Below are positions 34,316-43,740 of a stretch of DNA of 64,000 nt, piece after piece. This stretch comes from Clostridia bacterium (GTDB lineage Bacteria; Bacillota; Clostridia; Oscillospirales; CAG-272): positions 47,688-111,687 of the forward strand of contig JAFTKH010000012.1 of assembly GCA_017453365.1 (NCBI GenBank), read 5' to 3'. A program made the position numbers and the translations under genes. How positions within the stretch are numbered: position 1 is the first letter of the stretch; every line of letters begins with the position of its first letter. The notes under the pieces are model-generated. The model did no database searches, was not told the DNA's origin, and saw nothing but the letters and a program-made list of their open reading frames with translations.

Positions 34316-34632
34316 GTGATACGCCCGACCTCTCGAAAATCGTAAGCCTCATTATGGAAAACCCGAGTCTTGTCGCACAAATACAGGAGCTCGCCGCGGG
34401 GAAGACCAAGGAGAGCGCCGCGACGGACCGACCCGACACAGAGCCGGTGCCCGCGTCCGAGGAGGCAGTCAGCATACCGATGCCCTCCGACACTCACTCT
34501 CCGCTAACGCAACGGGAGAAGAGAGCACGGCTGCTCTCGGGGCTTAAGCCCTATCTTTCCGATGAGCGTCGGCGAACGATAGACACTATGCTTACCTTCG
34601 CCGATATGCTCGAAACCGTAAGGGGGAAATGA
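34312..34632 (+). CDS. Small unknown protein with KPYLSDERR motif
   Basis: 106 aa. An N-terminal amphipathic helix (LSKIVSLIMENPSLVAQIQELA), an acidic and Pro-rich low-complexity middle, and a C-terminal helix GLKPYLSDERRRTIDTMLTFADMLETV. I recall similar 'ALKPYLSEERR...' ends in small clostridial proteins of unknown role. Overlaps the first gene by 4 nt and precedes the third by 1 nt. Soluble; perhaps a small interaction protein. Confidence 0.78.
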   Translation: MSDTPDLSKIVSLIMENPSLVAQIQELAAGKTKESAATDRPDTEPVPASEEAVSIPMPSDTHSPLTQREKRARLLSGLKPYLSDERRRTIDTMLTFADMLETVRGK

Positions 34633-34633
34633 T

Positions 34634-34993
34634 ATGTACTCAAGAAGCTACAGTGACGAAGCCGATTCGCTCGCGATACCCGAGGGGTACGGCGGCACCT
34701 CGATGACGCTCGGAATACATAACGATGAGGCTCCCGAGCCCAAGGAAAACATAAGGAACGACCCTGCCGACAGCGGCGGGGAGAGTGTCAGTGCGGGGCT
34801 GTTTTCGGGGATTTTCCCGAAGCTGCCGTTCGGAAATATCCTCGGCGGTATATTCGGGAACGGAAAATTCGGCCTCTCGAAAATCGGAACAGAGGAGCTC
34901 CTGATAATAGCTGCCGCAATCTTCCTGTTCTTCTCCGGAGACGGAGACAGGGAGTGCGCTATCCTGCTTGTGCTGCTTCTCTTTATTAACTAG
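34634..34993 (+). CDS. Small unknown protein with hydrophobic C-terminus
   Basis: 119 aa. The N-terminal half is polar (MYSRSYSDEADSLAIPEGYG), then comes a Gly/Phe-rich segment (GLFSGIFPKLPFGNILGGIF). Last are two hydrophobic stretches, IGTEELLIIAAAIFLFF and CAILLVLLLFIN, split by SGDGDRE, which looks like a C-terminal membrane hairpin. Third gene of the set. Its TAG overlaps the stop of convergent polC by 3 nt. The set may be sporulation-linked in clostridia, but that is only an impression. Confidence 0.75.
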   Translation: MYSRSYSDEADSLAIPEGYGGTSMTLGIHNDEAPEPKENIRNDPADSGGESVSAGLFSGIFPKLPFGNILGGIFGNGKFGLSKIGTEELLIIAAAIFLFFSGDGDRECAILLVLLLFIN

Positions 34994-37900
34994 AAGAATG
35001 AAAACTGATTAGTTTCGGTAAGTCCGTCGAGGACGTGATTGCGCTTCAGAATTTCTATGACAGCCTTGGTAATTCCCGTCTTAAGCCGCAGCTCCTCGAC
35101 GGAATACAGCTCGTATTTCTCTCTTGCCTCAATTATTTTCTGCGCGGCAGTATCGCCGAGTCCGGGCAAGGAGTTGAAGGGCATACGTATCTTTCCGTTC
35201 TCGGGCAGGAAGGCGGTGGCGTCGGACCTCATAAGGTCGACGTTCATGAAGACGACTCCGCGTGCCATTGCCTCACGGACAAGGTTGAGCGTAGCTAGCT
35301 GCTCGTTTTCCTTCTGCGTTGCCTCGTTGCCCTTCTTCTCGAGCATCTCGATGCAGGCGCTGACACTGCTGTACCCGCCCGAAACTATCTCGGCGTCGAA
35401 GCCGCCGGGCGCGACTGTCAGGAATGCGGCGTAGAACTCCATAGGATAGTATATTTTATACCAGCCGAGGCGTATCGCCGACATATCGTAGGCGGCGGCG
35501 TGAGCCTTCGGGAACATATACTTTATCTTCTTACACGACCAGATATACCAATCGGGAACACCGTGGGCGAGCATAGTCTCTTCCCACTCGGGCTTAAGTC
35601 CCCTACCCTTTCTGACGCTCTCCATTATAGTGAAGGCGGTCGAGTCGTCGAGCCCCTTACTGATAAGATAGAGCATTATTCCGTCACGCGTTCCGACGAC
35701 CTCGGAAATGGTACATACGCCCTGCTTTATGAGCTCTTGGGCATTTCCGAGCCACACGTCCGTGCCGTGAGTAAGTCCGGATATCTGTAAAAGGTCGGCG
35801 AAGGTCTTCGGCTTCGCGTCGAGGAGAACCTGTTGGATAAATTTCGTTCCCATCTCGGGAATACCGTAGGTGCCGAGCAGACAGCCTCCGATATCCTGCG
35901 GGGATATCTTCAGCGGGCGGGTTGAGGCGAAGAGCTCGTATATCGACTTATCGTTCATCTTGACGTCGAGAACGCTCGTGCCCGTGTATTTCTCGAGCAT
36001 TTTATATTTTGTCGGCATATCGTGTCCGAGCTCATCAAGCTTAAGTATCGTATCGTGCAGATACGAGAACTGGAAATGTGTCGTAACCGTATCGGCATTC
36101 GGGTCGTCGGCGGGGTGCTGAACGGGTGTGAAATCGTAGATATCGTACTCCATAGGCACGACTATAATACCGCCGGGGTGCTGACCCGTCGTTTTCTTTA
36201 TTCCCACGAGCTTCGTCACCATATGACCTATCTCGGCCTTGGGAATTTTTATTTTTCGCTCCTCAAGATACTTGTTTACATAGCCCCACGCGGTCTTATC
36301 GGCAAGCGTGCCTATAGTTCCTGCGCGGAAGACGTGTCCCTCTCCGAAGAGCTCCTCGGTGTACTTATGCACGCGTCCCTGCACGTCACCCGAGAAATTA
36401 AGATCTATATCGGGAGATTTATCACCCTTAAAGCCGAGGAAGGTTTCAAAGGGGATATCCTGTCCGTCCTGATACATCCACTCACCGCAAACGGGACATC
36501 TCTTATCGGGAAGGTCGAAGCCCGAGCCTACGGAGCCGTCGGTTATGAACTCGCTGTGGCGGCACTTTAAGCACCTGTAATGCGGGGGCAAGGGGTTTAC
36601 CTCGGAGATACCCGACATCGTCGCGACAAGGGACGAGCCTACAGAGCCTCTGGAGCCTACGAGATAGCCGAGGCTCTCGGAGTAGGCCACGAGCTTAACG
36701 GATATCATATAAAGGCCCGCGAAGCCGTTTTTGATTATCGACGAGAGCTCCTTATCGAGTCTTTTCTCCACTATTTCGGGAAGCTCATCTCCGTACCAAT
36801 CGTGTGCGCGGCGCCAGCAGGACTCGGTGAGCTCCTCCTCTGCACCCGGAACTATGGGGTCGTACCTGCCCTCGGGTATCGGGCGTATTTTCTCGCACAT
36901 ATCGGCGATTTTGTTCGGGTTTTCTATAACTACCTCGCGTGCAATATCCTCGCCCAGATAGTCGAACTCACGGAGCATCTCGTCCGTGGTGCGAAGATAA
37001 ATAGGCGTAGGCTTATCAGCATCTGAAAATTTCATACCCGCGAGGAGTATTCTTCTGTACACCTCGTCCTCTTCGTTTAAGAAATGCGCATCACACGTAG
37101 CGCAGACGGGCTTACCGAGCTTACGTCCCAGCTCGTATATCTCGCGGTTTATGTCCTTAAGCCTCTCCTCGTCCGACACCTCGCCGTCGGCGATGAGAAA
37201 GCGGTTGTTTCCGAGCGGCTGGATTTCTAGGTAATCGTAGAACGAGGCTATTTCCTCTATAGCCTCTCGACTCTGTCCCTTAAGTATAGCGCGGTAGAGC
37301 TCGCCCGCCTCGCAGGCAGAGCCGATGATAAGTCCCTCTCGGTACTGCTCGAGCACGCTTTTGGGAATACGGGGTGCCTTACGCCTTCTGCCGCCGTAAT
37401 AGTTAAGGTAGCTCATAGAGATGAGCCTATAGAGATTTTTAAGTCCGACCTTGTTTTTCGCGAAGATTATCATGTGATAAGCATCAAGCTTCAAGGGGTC
37501 GGTCTTCTCACTCATCGCCTCTACCATTTCCGCGAAGGTACCGACACCCTCGCTCGACAGAAGCGACATCATCTTGAAGAATATTTTAGCAAGGGTTTCC
37601 GCATCGTCCGATGCCCTGTGGTGATGAAACTCACCTATAGCGTAGTGCTTCGCTATAGCCGCGAGATTGTGCTGTGAGAGGTCGGAGTTCACGTACTTCG
37701 AAAGTCCGAGGGTATCAAGATAGGTGTTCCCAAAGGGGAGTCCGTGGCGCTCGCAGGCAACACGGATAAAGCCTACGTCGAAGTTCGCGTTATGAGCGAT
37801 TAGCATATCGTCGCCGGCAAAGGCAAGGAAGTGCTCAACCGCTTCTTTCTCCTTCAGCTGACCCCTTACCATATCGTCGGTGATTGAGGTGAGCTTCGTT

Positions 37901-39411
37901 ATTTCCTCGGGGATAGGGCACTCGGGGTCGACGAAGATATCCATAGTATCTATGACCTCTCCGTCCTTTATCTTCACCGCACCTATCTCTATTATCCTCG
38001 ACGAGCGGTTGTCAAGGCCCGTCGTCTCTATATCGAAGACGGTCATCTCGTCGGAAAATGACGGGTATTTGCTTCCGAAGACGCATTTCGCCGTGTCGTT
38101 GACGAAATATGCTTCCATCCCGTACAGCACCTTAAGGTCCTGACCGGCCTTCGCCCGCTTTTCTACGGCGAGCATTACCTCGGGGAAGGCCTGCACGTTT
38201 CCGTGGTCGGTAACCGCTATCGCGCGGTGTCCCCACCTTATTGCGGTATCGACTATTTCCTCTGGGGTAATTATAGCGTCCATAGCGGACATATTCGAGT
38301 GAAGGTGTAGCTCCACCCTCTTCTCGGGCGCGTCATCGGTGCGCTCGAGCTTGCTTATTTTCTTAAAGCCGCGAATTGATATAAACGGCTCGTTATCGAA
38401 TTTATCCCTTCTCACTCTGCCAAAGACTGCCAGATGTGCACCGCGCTTAAGATTATTCACAGGCTCCATCTCCTCGGGAGTAAGCACGGTGCGGGCATAG
38501 GCTCCGCACGCACCGTCGGATATACCTATCGTACAGTTAAATTTATCGCCGTTTCTCGTTTCCTTAACGGTCTTCTCAAAGACCGTGCCGAGAAAGACCG
38601 TATTGCCGACGGCCCCATCAACCTTCGACAGCGGGGTCGGCTCGGAGATAGCGAAATCGTCGCCGAAAAGGAGCTCCGCTCCGTCGGTATCATAGCTCGT
38701 CGCGCCCATACGGAATTTTCCTCCGCCGAGCATCTCGTTTCTGCCCGCGAGAGAGGAAAGGCCCACCCTCGCCTCGAAATCGTAATGAGGGTCGGCAAGG
38801 CGCTTTTCTTCCTCGCTCCGCGCCGCCAGCTGCTCGCGCTCTCTTGCGGCGCGCTCTCGGTTCTCCCGCACTGCGTCCTCGAGAAGCTGCCTGCGCATTT
38901 TCTCCATAGAGCTCTCGTACTCCTCTGCGCCCTTCCCCTCTATTATCCTTACGCGCCTATTTACTCCGTAGCGGCTCTTGAGTATATTCGACATTATGGC
39001 TTCCGTTCCCGCATCCCTCACGAACTCTACGCCACCCGAGAAAAACGGAAGGGCGACGGTGACGCATTCGCCGTCGTCGCTGTACTCTGCGTTCGAGAAA
39101 AAGCCGTGCGTGACCGCTCCGGAAAGCGCCGCCTCAAGACATATCTCGTCAAACCTCGAGAGGTTATATTCAGAGGCTGGAAAGTGCGGAATTATCTTGA
39201 AGGTCGCGGCCTCGTAAAGCGTGCGGCATTCGTCCTCTATCTCATATATCATCTCTGCAGGATAGTAACGGTCGAACGAAAGCTCGACCTCGACCTGCAT
39301 AGGATTTTGTCTGTATCTGAATTTAGCATCGTGCGCGCTCAAAAGCAGAGCACGCTTGTCCTCTTTCGGAGAGTATCTTTTGAATATGTCAAAAAAGCCT
39401 CTGGTCTCCAT
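34990..39411 (-). CDS. polC: DNA polymerase III alpha subunit, PolC type
   Basis: The replicative polymerase of low-GC Gram-positives, 1473 aa. Visible order: N-terminal domain, OB fold (about 260-350), PHP domain (RVELHLHSNMSAMDAI) interrupted by the DnaQ-like 3'-5' exonuclease (TVFDIETTGLDNRSSRIIEIG ... IAHNANFDVGFIR ... HHRASDDAETLA), then the polymerase core with zinc finger (CLKCRHSEFITDG ... CPVCGEW) and the catalytic region (KSPDIDLNFSGD). The C-terminal HhH/duplex-binding part ends LDGLTETNQFSFF. The ATG at 39411 has AAGGA; a TTG directly precedes it. It ends the long operon, 14 nt behind ispG. Confidence 0.97.
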   Translation of the reverse strand: METRGFFDIFKRYSPKEDKRALLLSAHDAKFRYRQNPMQVEVELSFDRYYPAEMIYEIEDECRTLYEAATFKIIPHFPASEYNLSRFDEICLEAALSGAVTHGFFSNAEYSDDGECVTVALPFFSGGVEFVRDAGTEAIMSNILKSRYGVNRRVRIIEGKGAEEYESSMEKMRRQLLEDAVRENRERAAREREQLAARSEEEKRLADPHYDFEARVGLSSLAGRNEMLGGGKFRMGATSYDTDGAELLFGDDFAISEPTPLSKVDGAVGNTVFLGTVFEKTVKETRNGDKFNCTIGISDGACGAYARTVLTPEEMEPVNNLKRGAHLAVFGRVRRDKFDNEPFISIRGFKKISKLERTDDAPEKRVELHLHSNMSAMDAIITPEEIVDTAIRWGHRAIAVTDHGNVQAFPEVMLAVEKRAKAGQDLKVLYGMEAYFVNDTAKCVFGSKYPSFSDEMTVFDIETTGLDNRSSRIIEIGAVKIKDGEVIDTMDIFVDPECPIPEEITKLTSITDDMVRGQLKEKEAVEHFLAFAGDDMLIAHNANFDVGFIRVACERHGLPFGNTYLDTLGLSKYVNSDLSQHNLAAIAKHYAIGEFHHHRASDDAETLAKIFFKMMSLLSSEGVGTFAEMVEAMSEKTDPLKLDAYHMIIFAKNKVGLKNLYRLISMSYLNYYGGRRRKAPRIPKSVLEQYREGLIIGSACEAGELYRAILKGQSREAIEEIASFYDYLEIQPLGNNRFLIADGEVSDEERLKDINREIYELGRKLGKPVCATCDAHFLNEEDEVYRRILLAGMKFSDADKPTPIYLRTTDEMLREFDYLGEDIAREVVIENPNKIADMCEKIRPIPEGRYDPIVPGAEEELTESCWRRAHDWYGDELPEIVEKRLDKELSSIIKNGFAGLYMISVKLVAYSESLGYLVGSRGSVGSSLVATMSGISEVNPLPPHYRCLKCRHSEFITDGSVGSGFDLPDKRCPVCGEWMYQDGQDIPFETFLGFKGDKSPDIDLNFSGDVQGRVHKYTEELFGEGHVFRAGTIGTLADKTAWGYVNKYLEERKIKIPKAEIGHMVTKLVGIKKTTGQHPGGIIVVPMEYDIYDFTPVQHPADDPNADTVTTHFQFSYLHDTILKLDELGHDMPTKYKMLEKYTGTSVLDVKMNDKSIYELFASTRPLKISPQDIGGCLLGTYGIPEMGTKFIQQVLLDAKPKTFADLLQISGLTHGTDVWLGNAQELIKQGVCTISEVVGTRDGIMLYLISKGLDDSTAFTIMESVRKGRGLKPEWEETMLAHGVPDWYIWSCKKIKYMFPKAHAAAYDMSAIRLGWYKIYYPMEFYAAFLTVAPGGFDAEIVSGGYSSVSACIEMLEKKGNEATQKENEQLATLNLVREAMARGVVFMNVDLMRSDATAFLPENGKIRMPFNSLPGLGDTAAQKIIEAREKYELYSVEELRLKTGITKAVIEILKRNHVLDGLTETNQFSFF

Positions 39412-39425
39412 CAAATAATCCTTTT

Positions 39426-40517
39426 TTATTTTTGTCCTTCGTCCTTTATTGCGTAAATCTCGCGTATGAGCTCGTCGATGAGCCTGTCCTCTCTGACCTT
39501 ACGCACCGTGACCCCTCTTCGGAACACCAGGCCCTCTCCGTTACCGCCCGCGATACCTACGTCTGCCTCGCGAGCCTCTCCGGGGCCGTTCACGGCACAG
39601 CCCATAAGAGCTACCTTTATATTCAACTTGTCAAGTCCCTCTGCCCTTGCGCGGAGCTTAAACTCCTCGACCATAGGGATAAGCCCTATTTTCGTTCTGC
39701 CACAGGTGGGACAGGACACTATATCCATTCCCATATTCTCCCCAAGACGAAGCGAGCGTAGTATCTCACGCGCCGCCTCTGCCTCGCGGACGGGGTCGTC
39801 GGTCAGGGAGACACGTACGGTATCTCCGATACCCTCGGAAAGAAGCGTTCCTATACCTATGCTGCTCTTCACAAGCGCGGACGTACCGCCGCCCGCCTCG
39901 GTAACACCGAGGTGCAAGGGGTATTCGCACCGCTCGGCGAGTATTCTGTTCGCCGCTATCATATCGGGAACGCTCGACGCCTTCACCGACAGGACGATGT
40001 CGTGAAAATCAAACCGCTCGAGAAGAGAGGCGTGATACAGCGCGCTCTCGGCAAGAGCCTCGGGCGTGGGCGAGCCGTGCCGCTCGAGTATATGACGCTC
40101 GAGCGAGCCGGAATTCACGCCTATTCTTATCGGCGTGCCGTTTCTTTTGCACGCGTCGACTACGGCGCGCACCTTATCGTCAGAGCCGATATTCCCGGGG
40201 TTTATTCTTATTTTATCGACGCCTGCATCTGCGGCGGCGACAGCTATTTCATAGTTAAAATGTATATCTGCAACAAGAGGAACGGTGATCCCGGCTTCCT
40301 TTAAATAGGTGAAGGTTCGGACGGACTCCGTGTCGGGCGCGGTTATACGGACGATATCGCACCCCGCCTCGGCAAGCGCCTCGGTCTGTCGCAGAGTCGC
40401 CTCCATATCGTGGGTATCGGTATTCGTCATAGACTGTATTGCTATTTTTGCGCCGCCGCCGAGCGTGATGCTTCCGACACGCACGGGGACCGCTTTCCTT
40501 CTCTCGTAGCGGGACAT
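39426..40517 (-). CDS. ispG: 4-hydroxy-3-methylbut-2-enyl diphosphate synthase IspG
   Basis: The penultimate enzyme of the MEP isoprenoid pathway, reducing MEcPP to HMBPP with a [4Fe-4S] cluster. 363 aa from the ATG at 40517, which lies 8 nt behind AAGGAG. A much longer open frame upstream only overlaps rseP in another frame and is not part of it. Motifs: SMTNTDTHDMEATLRQ, the TIM barrel, and the cluster ligands SCPTCGRTKIG and ALMGCAVNGPGEAREAD. It follows rseP by 14 nt; dxr is two genes upstream, so two MEP-pathway genes share one operon. Confidence 0.96.
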   Translation of the reverse strand: MSRYERRKAVPVRVGSITLGGGAKIAIQSMTNTDTHDMEATLRQTEALAEAGCDIVRITAPDTESVRTFTYLKEAGITVPLVADIHFNYEIAVAAADAGVDKIRINPGNIGSDDKVRAVVDACKRNGTPIRIGVNSGSLERHILERHGSPTPEALAESALYHASLLERFDFHDIVLSVKASSVPDMIAANRILAERCEYPLHLGVTEAGGGTSALVKSSIGIGTLLSEGIGDTVRVSLTDDPVREAEAAREILRSLRLGENMGMDIVSCPTCGRTKIGLIPMVEEFKLRARAEGLDKLNIKVALMGCAVNGPGEAREADVGIAGGNGEGLVFRRGVTVRKVREDRLIDELIREIYAIKDEGQK

Positions 40518-40531
40518 ACCTTTATCTCCTT

Positions 40532-41596
40532 TTAGATTATCAGCTGGACTACGTCCTTTATCATTATTATAAAGGAGAGCCCGAGCAGGACTATGAGCCC
40601 TACGGCGTTTATAATGCCCTCGACCTTCGTCGGCAGGCGCTTTCTCGTTATCATCTCGATAAGAATTGTGATAAGCCGGCCGCCGTCGAGTGCGGGTATC
40701 GGCAAAAGATTCATAAAGCCGAGGTTCATACTGATAAGCAGGGTTATATTGAGAAGCGACGCCACTCCCTGCTTCGCGGCATCGCCGATGGCCGTCGAAA
40801 TTCCGACGGGGCCGGATACTGCGGCGAGCGTGTATCTGCCGGTTATGAGGTCGATTACCGACTCCCAGCACATACGCATAACGAGCACGGATTTACGGAA
40901 GGCTATAGGGATAAAGTTCCCTATATTCTTATCAACCTTGTATATCAGGAAATCCATAGCGCCGAACTCCTGCCCCTCCTCCTCGAGTATCGGGAAGGTG
41001 ACACCCTCGAGAATTATCTCCTCGCCCCCGCGTATGACCGTCAGGGTGACGGGCTCGTTTCCGTTTCGCATTATCTCATAGGAGAGCTCGTCGGCGAGCA
41101 CAACTCTTTTTCCGTTGACGTGAGTTATCTCGTCCTCGAGCATAAGCATATCGCTCGAACGGACGGTGAGGTCGGAAACGCCCATTTCGGTCAGCTGCTC
41201 GTCAGTTCTGAAGGCTCCTATCCGCGTACCGCCGATATCAATCATACCGACGAGTATAAGCATAGCAAGGACGCCTGCAACGATATTGACTGTAGCTCCC
41301 GCGGCGGTTATGATAAACCTCTGCCACGCGGGCTTTTTATCGAAGGCATTCGGGTCGTCGCTCTCCTCGTTTTCTCCTACCATAGCGACAAAGCCGCCGA
41401 TAGGAAACATAGCAAGGGAGTATCTTATCCCCGTCTTCTTCGAGTCATACCATAGAAGCTTCGGGCCCATACCTATCGAAAATTCGGTTATGGACACCTT
41501 AAAAATTCTAGCGGTGATATAATGACCAAACTCGTGGATAAAAATCAAAAAGCCGAACACAAGAAGTGCGATTATTACGGTAAGTGCCGGATTCAA
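40532..41596 (-). CDS. rseP: Site-2 intramembrane metalloprotease RseP/RasP
   Basis: A 354-aa zinc protease that cuts membrane-embedded substrates such as anti-sigma factors. HEFGH (21-25) lies in the first membrane helix and NLLPIPALDGGR (296-307) supplies the third ligand Asp. A single PDZ domain lies between (about 125-210). The predicted start is a TTG overlapping the dxr stop (TTGA), with GGGGGA about 8 nt upstream, so expression is coupled to dxr. The operon order dxr-rseP is conserved in Firmicutes. Confidence 0.94.
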   Translation of the reverse strand: MNPALTVIIALLVFGFLIFIHEFGHYITARIFKVSITEFSIGMGPKLLWYDSKKTGIRYSLAMFPIGGFVAMVGENEESDDPNAFDKKPAWQRFIITAAGATVNIVAGVLAMLILVGMIDIGGTRIGAFRTDEQLTEMGVSDLTVRSSDMLMLEDEITHVNGKRVVLADELSYEIMRNGNEPVTLTVIRGGEEIILEGVTFPILEEEGQEFGAMDFLIYKVDKNIGNFIPIAFRKSVLVMRMCWESVIDLITGRYTLAAVSGPVGISTAIGDAAKQGVASLLNITLLISMNLGFMNLLPIPALDGGRLITILIEMITRKRLPTKVEGIINAVGLIVLLGLSFIIMIKDVVQLII

Positions 41597-42780
41597 GATA
41601 CATTTCCCCCAATTTTCTTTGCTGTAGTTTTATTTTCTATAAATTCCCTCGCAAGCGCCCGCGCCTCTCTGTCGCTCTCGCGTATGCCGTCGAGCGTGTG
41701 CTCCGCAGAACGGGCCGACAGCCTATCGCATACCTCGAGGACGGTATCGTATATGCCTATAAAGGAAAGCTCTCCGCGAAGGAAGGCATCGACTGCGACC
41801 TCGTCCGCAGCGTTCATAACCGCGGGCATAGCTCCGCCCGCTCCGGCAAGCCTTTTCGCAAGGGCGAGAAACGGGAAGGCCTCCGTATCGGGACGGAAGA
41901 AGGTAAGCTTACCGACCGAGAAAAGGTCGAGCTCCGAGGAGGTGCTCGGGCATCTGCTCGGATAGTCTACCGCATACTGCACGCACATACGCATATCGGG
42001 CACGGAAAGCTCCCCGACTACGCTGTTATCAATATATTCGACAGCGGAGTGGAGTATACTCTCACGGTGCACGACAACCTCTATTTTATCAGCAGGTATG
42101 CCGAAGAGGTGTACGGCCTCGATAACCTCGAAGCCCTTATTCATAAGCGTCGCGCTGTCGACGGTTATTTTCTTCCCCATTTTCCACGTAGGGTGAGCGA
42201 GCGCATCCTCACGAGTCACGCGGCCGAGCTGCTCTCGGGTGCAGCCGAAGAAGGGGCCGCCCGAGGCGGTGAGTATAAGACGCTTCACCTCCGAGTGACG
42301 CCCCGCCTTCATCGACTGGAATATTGCACAGTGCTCACTGTCGACGGGGAGCACGTCTACTCCGCGCTCTTTCGCGCGAGCCATTACTATCTCTCCTGCG
42401 ATAACCAGGCTCTCCTTATTTGCAAGAGCGAGCCTCTTGTTCGCATCTATTACGGCAAGGCTCGGGCGAAGCCCCGCTTCACCGAGTATGGAATTAACAA
42501 CCGTGTCGGCGCGAGAGGCGAAAATCCCCTCGAGAACTCCCGTCTCTCCGCCGATCACCTTAATATTCGTATCGGCAAGCCGAAGCGTAAGCTCGTGCGC
42601 CGCGCTCTCGTCGGCCATAGCGACGTATCTCGGGCGAAGCTCACGGGCAAAGGACTCCATAGCCGTAAAATCTCTGTTGGCCGTAAGAAGGTCTACCCTG
42701 TAGCCCCGTGCCCGTGCTACGTCTATCGCCTGCGTACCTACAGAGCCCGTAGCGCCGAGTATGGCTATCGTCTTATCCAT
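41593..42780 (-). CDS. dxr: 1-deoxy-D-xylulose 5-phosphate reductoisomerase
   Basis: NADPH-dependent first committed enzyme of the MEP pathway, 395 aa. Motifs: TIAILGATGSVGTQAIDVA (NADPH site), ALANKESLVIAGE, LPVDSEHCAIFQ (metal and substrate), LTASGGPF and HPTWKMGKKITVDSATLMNKG. The ATG at 42780 has GGAG 6-7 nt upstream; an ATG six codons earlier does not. It follows cdsA after an 85-nt gap holding a 10-bp hairpin and overlaps rseP by 4 nt. Confidence 0.96.
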   Translation of the reverse strand: MDKTIAILGATGSVGTQAIDVARARGYRVDLLTANRDFTAMESFARELRPRYVAMADESAAHELTLRLADTNIKVIGGETGVLEGIFASRADTVVNSILGEAGLRPSLAVIDANKRLALANKESLVIAGEIVMARAKERGVDVLPVDSEHCAIFQSMKAGRHSEVKRLILTASGGPFFGCTREQLGRVTREDALAHPTWKMGKKITVDSATLMNKGFEVIEAVHLFGIPADKIEVVVHRESILHSAVEYIDNSVVGELSVPDMRMCVQYAVDYPSRCPSTSSELDLFSVGKLTFFRPDTEAFPFLALAKRLAGAGGAMPAVMNAADEVAVDAFLRGELSFIGIYDTVLEVCDRLSARSAEHTLDGIRESDREARALAREFIENKTTAKKIGGNVS

Positions 42781-42820
42781 ATTATTCTCCAAATTCATTT
42801 GTTTTCGTTTTCGAATACAT

Positions 42821-42850
42821 TTCCCTATGCCCGCGGCGGAGCATAGGGAA
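42821..42850 (-). other. Perfect 10-bp hairpin between cdsA and dxr
   Basis: TTCCCTATGC (42821-42830) and GCATAGGGAA (42841-42850) form a perfect stem with a 10-nt loop. No T-run follows on the minus strand. It may tune the dxr part of the operon mRNA through pausing, processing or stability rather than termination. Confidence 0.6.
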
Positions 42851-42865
42851 AGCTGTGACGTCTAT

Positions 42866-43714
42866 TTATGCTGCCGCTACGAAGGGCGGTGCAAAAATGC
42901 ATATAACCATTATTACTGTGGAAACGGCGAGGATAGAGTCAAATCTGTCCATAATTCCGCCGTGACCGGGGAGGAGTCTGCTGTAATCCTTAACCCCGTA
43001 CTCACGCTTTATCAGCGAGGCCCAAAGGTCGCCGACCTGTGCCACGAAGGCGCCGACAACACCTATTACCGCGAGCATAATATAATTCGCGTCGAGCGAG
43101 GGCTCGATAAGCTCGATTATCAGACCGTAAAGAAGACACCCTATAATCGAAAATGCCACGCCGCCCAAGGAGCCCTCGACGGTTTTCTTCGGGGAAAGCT
43201 CGGGGGCGAGCTTATGCTTACCGAAAAGGCGTCCTGTGAAATATGCAAAGCTGTCGCACATCCACGCGCTTATGAACACGAGCTCAAAGAAATATACTCC
43301 AAGCTCCATATAGCGCAAGAGCGATAGCGAGGTGAAGGACACCGTAACGTAGGTAACGGCCATAAATACCGCCGTGCAGGACCTATAGCTGATGCTGCCG
43401 CGCGAAAACACGGCGACGGCGGCCAGCCATATAAGGAGTGAAAACAGCGTAAGAGCCATAACGAGTATGTATGCGTTATGGCGCTCGGCAGAGATGAACT
43501 CCTGCGACGAGAAAAACGGCAGCAGTGCCGAAACCAGGTAAACAGGTATGCACACGACGTATTTTTTATGAAGTCCGAACACACGGAGAAGCTCCCACGC
43601 GGATATGCACGAGAGGACGCCGAGCGCTATCGGATATACTATAAATTCTGAAAGCAAAAGAAGCGGCAATCCGAAAATAAGGATACCGAGCGACGTAAGC
43701 AATCTAACCTTCAT
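42866..43714 (-). CDS. cdsA: Phosphatidate cytidylyltransferase CdsA
   Basis: Makes CDP-diacylglycerol from phosphatidate and CTP for phospholipid synthesis. A 282-aa integral membrane protein with about eight helices. The family signature near the C-terminus is clear: LPGHGGIMDRFDSI, preceded by GDLWASLIKREYGVKDYS and SPKKTVEGSLGG. Lies between uppS (26 nt) and dxr (85 nt) in the conserved frr-uppS-cdsA-dxr order. Confidence 0.96.
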   Translation of the reverse strand: MKVRLLTSLGILIFGLPLLLLSEFIVYPIALGVLSCISAWELLRVFGLHKKYVVCIPVYLVSALLPFFSSQEFISAERHNAYILVMALTLFSLLIWLAAVAVFSRGSISYRSCTAVFMAVTYVTVSFTSLSLLRYMELGVYFFELVFISAWMCDSFAYFTGRLFGKHKLAPELSPKKTVEGSLGGVAFSIIGCLLYGLIIELIEPSLDANYIMLAVIGVVGAFVAQVGDLWASLIKREYGVKDYSRLLPGHGGIMDRFDSILAVSTVIMVICIFAPPFVAAA

Positions 43715-43740
43715 AATTTGTCTTCTTTCGGGATTTGTAA

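Noticed and set aside
40518-40871. N-terminal extension of IspG
   Set aside because: This upstream part overlaps rseP in another frame, is basic low-complexity sequence, and ispG homologues start near the ATG at 40517, which has a good ribosome site.
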